The notes below the pieces were generated by a model. The model did not search any database, had not been told where the DNA came from, and saw only the letters and a program-made list of their open reading frames with translations. From assembly GCF_020216885.1 (NCBI RefSeq), contig NZ_JAIWON010000086.1, positions 1-10,000 on the forward strand: a stretch of 10,000 bases of DNA, in the 5' to 3' direction. The position numbers were made by a program, and so were the translations under genes. Positions 7,693-10,000 of the stretch are shown in pieces (the stretch's first letter is position 1; each line of letters opens with the position of its first letter). This DNA is from Zymomonas sp. (GTDB lineage Bacteria; Pseudomonadota; Alphaproteobacteria; Sphingomonadales; Sphingomonadaceae).

Positions 7693-8010
7693 TTTGGATT
7701 ACTGCCTTAAACTACGATCAAATCAGAAAATATAATGGGTGAAGAAAAACGTCTATGAGCCGCTATAGTGACTCTGTCTATGCCCCTTAAGCGTCAAAGG
7801 AATATTCTGTGCGCTTTCCACTATGGCAGCGACACCTCATCTCATAATAATTCTCTAGAATGATGAGAATATTGTGAAATTCTTGCCATAAATTCCATAA
7901 ATAGCCTATGAACAGGGCTATTAAATCCGATTTGTTTTTATTATCAGAAGCATTCGTATAACGATTGTCTTTAAATCAAGACAAGAAATTGTTTTATTCC
8001 TATCGCGTAG
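7693..8010. other. Divergent intergenic region between the LtaS-like gene and kpsS, rich in small dyads
   Basis: This 318-bp non-coding stretch must carry the promoters of both flanking genes. Visible structures are an imperfect dyad at 7841-7867 (arms CTCAT/ATGAG and ATTCT/AGAAT), a direct repeat CCATAAAT at 7886-7893 and 7895-7902, a 7-bp inverted repeat AATAGCC/GGCTATT (7900-7906 and 7916-7922), and a 7-bp hairpin TTGTCTT/AAGACAA (7965-7971 and 7978-7984). TATAAT occurs at 7731-7736 but I see no matching -35. No credible ORF or RNA gene is evident. Confidence 0.5.
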
Positions 8011-9492
8011 ATGAAAGGGGCCGTATGGCCGAAATCGTCCTTCAAAGCTTATCCCCAAGCAGATATTTCATCAGGCGTATTACCGAGAACAAAAACCATG
8101 TATGAATATCGGAAGACGATTGCTGCGAGTGATAACGCGCCTTTAATTGCTGCGCCTGCCACTCGGGTGCCGCTCCCCAAACGAAATCTTTTATTACTGC
8201 AAGGGTTAATGGGGCCTTTGTTCCGCCGCCTTGGTCAAGCTCTGACAAAACACGGTTATACCGTTTATAAAATTAACTTTAATGGTGGCGATCGCTTTTT
8301 TTGGCGTTTGCCTAACGGTATCGATTTTTGCGGAAATGAAGACGATTGGCCTGCTTTTTTTGAGGAAACCGTCAAAAAACGGAATATCACTGATGTTATT
8401 TTATTTGGTGATTGTCGGGCTTTACATCGGGCAGCTATCCATGTTTGCCGTAAACTTCATATCCCCGTGCATGTTTTTGAAGAAGGCTATATCCGTCCGG
8501 ATTGGGTTACGCTCGAATTAGGCGGTGTCAATGGTCACTCTTCCTTACCGAAAGATCCTGAATGGTATAAGGCAGAGGCCGCTAAATTACCTCCCATAGC
8601 TGAACACCGCCCCGTGCCGTCTTCTTTTGTCCGGCGTGCCTATGAAGGGGTTGCTTACAGCCTCGCTACTGCGGCTTTAAAATGGCATTATCCCCATTGG
8701 AAGGACTACCGCCCTTGGCCACCTTTGGTCGAAGGTGTCGGTTGGTTAAGACGTTTATGTCGCCGCAAAAAAGCACAGGCTCGTACTGATATGTTGCTAG
8801 AACGGCTGGAACGGGAACAAACGCCTTATGTGTTATTCCCGTTGCAACTAGATGGCGATTCTCAGGTCAGGTTGCATTCTCGTTTTAACGGAATGCTCGA
8901 GGCTATCGAATTAGTTCTAGGCTCATTTGCCTTTCATGCGCCCAAACATCTCAGGCTCGTTATAAAAGAGCATCCTCTTGATAATGGTGTCCGTGACTGG
9001 TGCGCTGAAATACGGATGATCGCGGACAGGCTCGGCATAACCGACCGTATTGACTATATGGAGCTCGGTGACATTGCCCTTGTGACCCAGAAAGCCCAAG
9101 CGCTGGTAACTATCAATAGCACCTGTGGCACTTTGGCTTTAAATTGTAACGTGCCGGTCATCACATTGGGGCAGGCTGTTTATGATATTGAAGGCGTTAC
9201 CTATCAAGGGAGTCTGGATAACTTCTGGAGTAATCCTGGCAAACCAGATCAGGAAATTTTTGGAGCTTTCCGGCGCGTCTTAATTGAAAGATGCCTTGTC
9301 GCAGGTGGCTTCTTCTCTGAAGAGGCGCTTGAAAAAGTGATGGAAGGCGTTCTTACTCGCTTGCAATCTGCCTGCCCGATTGAGCCTAGCCTTGTGCATG
9401 ATTTATCAGCTAGCTTACAGCGAAGGCCTTCTTCAAAATTAGTCACTGCTGTTGCAAGCCATAAAAGAAATATCGCTTTCAAACGGTCATAA
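8011..9492 (+). CDS. kpsS: KpsS-like capsule polysaccharide Kdo-transferase family protein
   Basis: In E. coli, KpsS (Capsule_synth family) adds the first Kdo to phosphatidylglycerol, starting the poly-Kdo linker that anchors group 2-type capsules at the cytoplasmic face of the inner membrane. The family order is clear: NLLLLQGLMGPLFRRLG (59-75), INFNGGDRFFW (88-98), ILFGDCRALHR (130-140), VFEEGYIRPDWVTLELGGVN (155-174), VIKEHPLDNG (317-326), VTINSTCGTLAL (366-377) and YDIEGVTYQGSLDNFW (391-406). It is 493 residues against about 390 in E. coli, with roughly 55 extra at the N-terminus and 45 at the C-terminus. Neither the ATG at 8011 nor the in-frame ATG at 8098 (residue 30) has a good Shine-Dalgarno, so the start is uncertain. 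No KpsC partner is in the window. The exact sugar transferred is inferred from the family. Confidence 0.88.
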   Translation: MKGAVWPKSSFKAYPQADISSGVLPRTKTMYEYRKTIAASDNAPLIAAPATRVPLPKRNLLLLQGLMGPLFRRLGQALTKHGYTVYKINFNGGDRFFWRLPNGIDFCGNEDDWPAFFEETVKKRNITDVILFGDCRALHRAAIHVCRKLHIPVHVFEEGYIRPDWVTLELGGVNGHSSLPKDPEWYKAEAAKLPPIAEHRPVPSSFVRRAYEGVAYSLATAALKWHYPHWKDYRPWPPLVEGVGWLRRLCRRKKAQARTDMLLERLEREQTPYVLFPLQLDGDSQVRLHSRFNGMLEAIELVLGSFAFHAPKHLRLVIKEHPLDNGVRDWCAEIRMIADRLGITDRIDYMELGDIALVTQKAQALVTINSTCGTLALNCNVPVITLGQAVYDIEGVTYQGSLDNFWSNPGKPDQEIFGAFRRVLIERCLVAGGFFSEEALEKVMEGVLTRLQSACPIEPSLVHDLSASLQRRPSSKLVTAVASHKRNIAFKRS

Positions 9493-9494
9493 CA

Positions 9495-10000
9495 TTAAAA
9501 GAAACTATAGGGATCAACATCAATTGTAATGCGGGCAGAAGACGGAATAGAAATCTTTGAAAGCCATTGATGAATAACCCGTTGTATTGGGATATTCCTC
9601 TTGGCTTGGATCAGAAAACGATACCGATAACGGCCTCTTAATTGTAATAATGGGGCAGGTGCTGGGCCAAAGACTTCTATTCCATTGTCCTCCGGCTTTC
9701 TCTGTCCCAATTGATGGCCAACGGCCTCGGCTATTTCCTGTTTTTCAGAAGAGATAATCAAGGCGACATAGCGCCCAAAAGGCGGGGCTTCCGTTAACTC
9801 TCTGATTTCTAATTCTGTTTGATAAAATTCTTCGCGATCGCCTGATGCCAAAGCCGAAATAACGGGCATCTCCGGTTCATATGTCTGGATAAAAACATGC
9901 CCGTCCAGAGCACTTCTTCCCGCCCGTCCCGCAACCTGTGCAATTTGCTGAAAACTATGTTCTGACGCTCTTAAATCGCCTCCTTGCAAACCAATATCCG
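9495..10000 (-). CDS. priA: Primosomal replication-restart helicase PriA, C-terminal 167 residues, cut by the window end
   Basis: PriA is the DExH helicase that recognises stalled forks and starts primosome reassembly. Only the C-terminal part is here. It begins in DIGLQGGDLRASE and is followed by helicase motif VI, QVAGRAGRS, then the EAPPFGRYVALI segment after the helicase core, and VFGPAPAPLLQLRGRYRYRFLIQ of the C-terminal domain. It ends ITIDVDPYSFF, matching the DVDP ending of E. coli PriA. The frame is open to the window edge, and the first base pair of a further codon lies at 9999-10000. The gene is tail to tail with kpsS with 2 bp between stop codons, leaving no room for a terminator between them. 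Confidence 0.97.
   Translation of the reverse strand, partial: DIGLQGGDLRASEHSFQQIAQVAGRAGRSALDGHVFIQTYEPEMPVISALASGDREEFYQTELEIRELTEAPPFGRYVALIISSEKQEIAEAVGHQLGQRKPEDNGIEVFGPAPAPLLQLRGRYRYRFLIQAKRNIPIQRVIHQWLSKISIPSSARITIDVDPYSFF

Noticed and set aside
7731..7736. TATAAT as a -10 box in the region between the LtaS-like gene and kpsS
   Set aside because: No matching -35 at 16-18 bp on the plus strand, and it lies 275 bp from kpsS. Isolated TATAAT is common in AT-rich DNA.
7908..7961. Short 17-codon frame starting ATG at 7908 upstream of kpsS
   Set aside because: No Shine-Dalgarno, very short, and it overlaps an inverted repeat. Nothing supports translation.

Overview
The window looks like the chromosome of a low-to-moderate GC alphaproteobacterium. 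The proteins (GroES ending in GIIS, a long SppA, a KpsS-like protein, UbiT/U/V) and the base composition best fit a sphingomonad relative such as Zymomonas mobilis. That assignment is an inference from protein resemblance and was not searched.

Layout. Positions 1-1104 hold the groES-groEL chaperonin operon on the minus strand. groEL is cut off by the window start. The operon has a textbook sigma-32 promoter followed directly by a CIRCE operator, so it appears to be under both RpoH and HrcA. Divergent from it, 1364-3277 (+) encodes a full-length SppA signal peptide peptidase that starts at TTG behind a strong Shine-Dalgarno and ends at a clear rho-independent terminator.

Positions 3509-6204 (+) form a two-gene operon for O2-independent ubiquinone biosynthesis. 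The first gene is a single ORF joining UbiT (SCP2-type lipid-binding domain) to UbiU (U32 peptidase-like Fe-S protein). The second, overlapping by ATGA, is UbiV. Together they would supply the lipid-carrier and hydroxylation functions that replace the flavin monooxygenases of aerobic ubiquinone synthesis.

Positions 6217-9492 are an envelope block of two divergent genes. One is a multi-spanning membrane protein with an LtaS/alkaline-phosphatase-superfamily catalytic domain (-). The other is a KpsS-like capsule Kdo-transferase family protein (+). They are separated by 318 bp containing several small dyads. The window ends in the C-terminal part of priA (-), tail to tail with kpsS and only 2 bp away.

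The most notable points are the UbiT-UbiU fusion, the apparent replacement of one UbiU Fe-S ligand cysteine by serine with a new cysteine nearby, and a perfect 10-bp inverted repeat just upstream of that gene. I found no phage, IS, CRISPR, tRNA or defence module, and no wholly unknown system.
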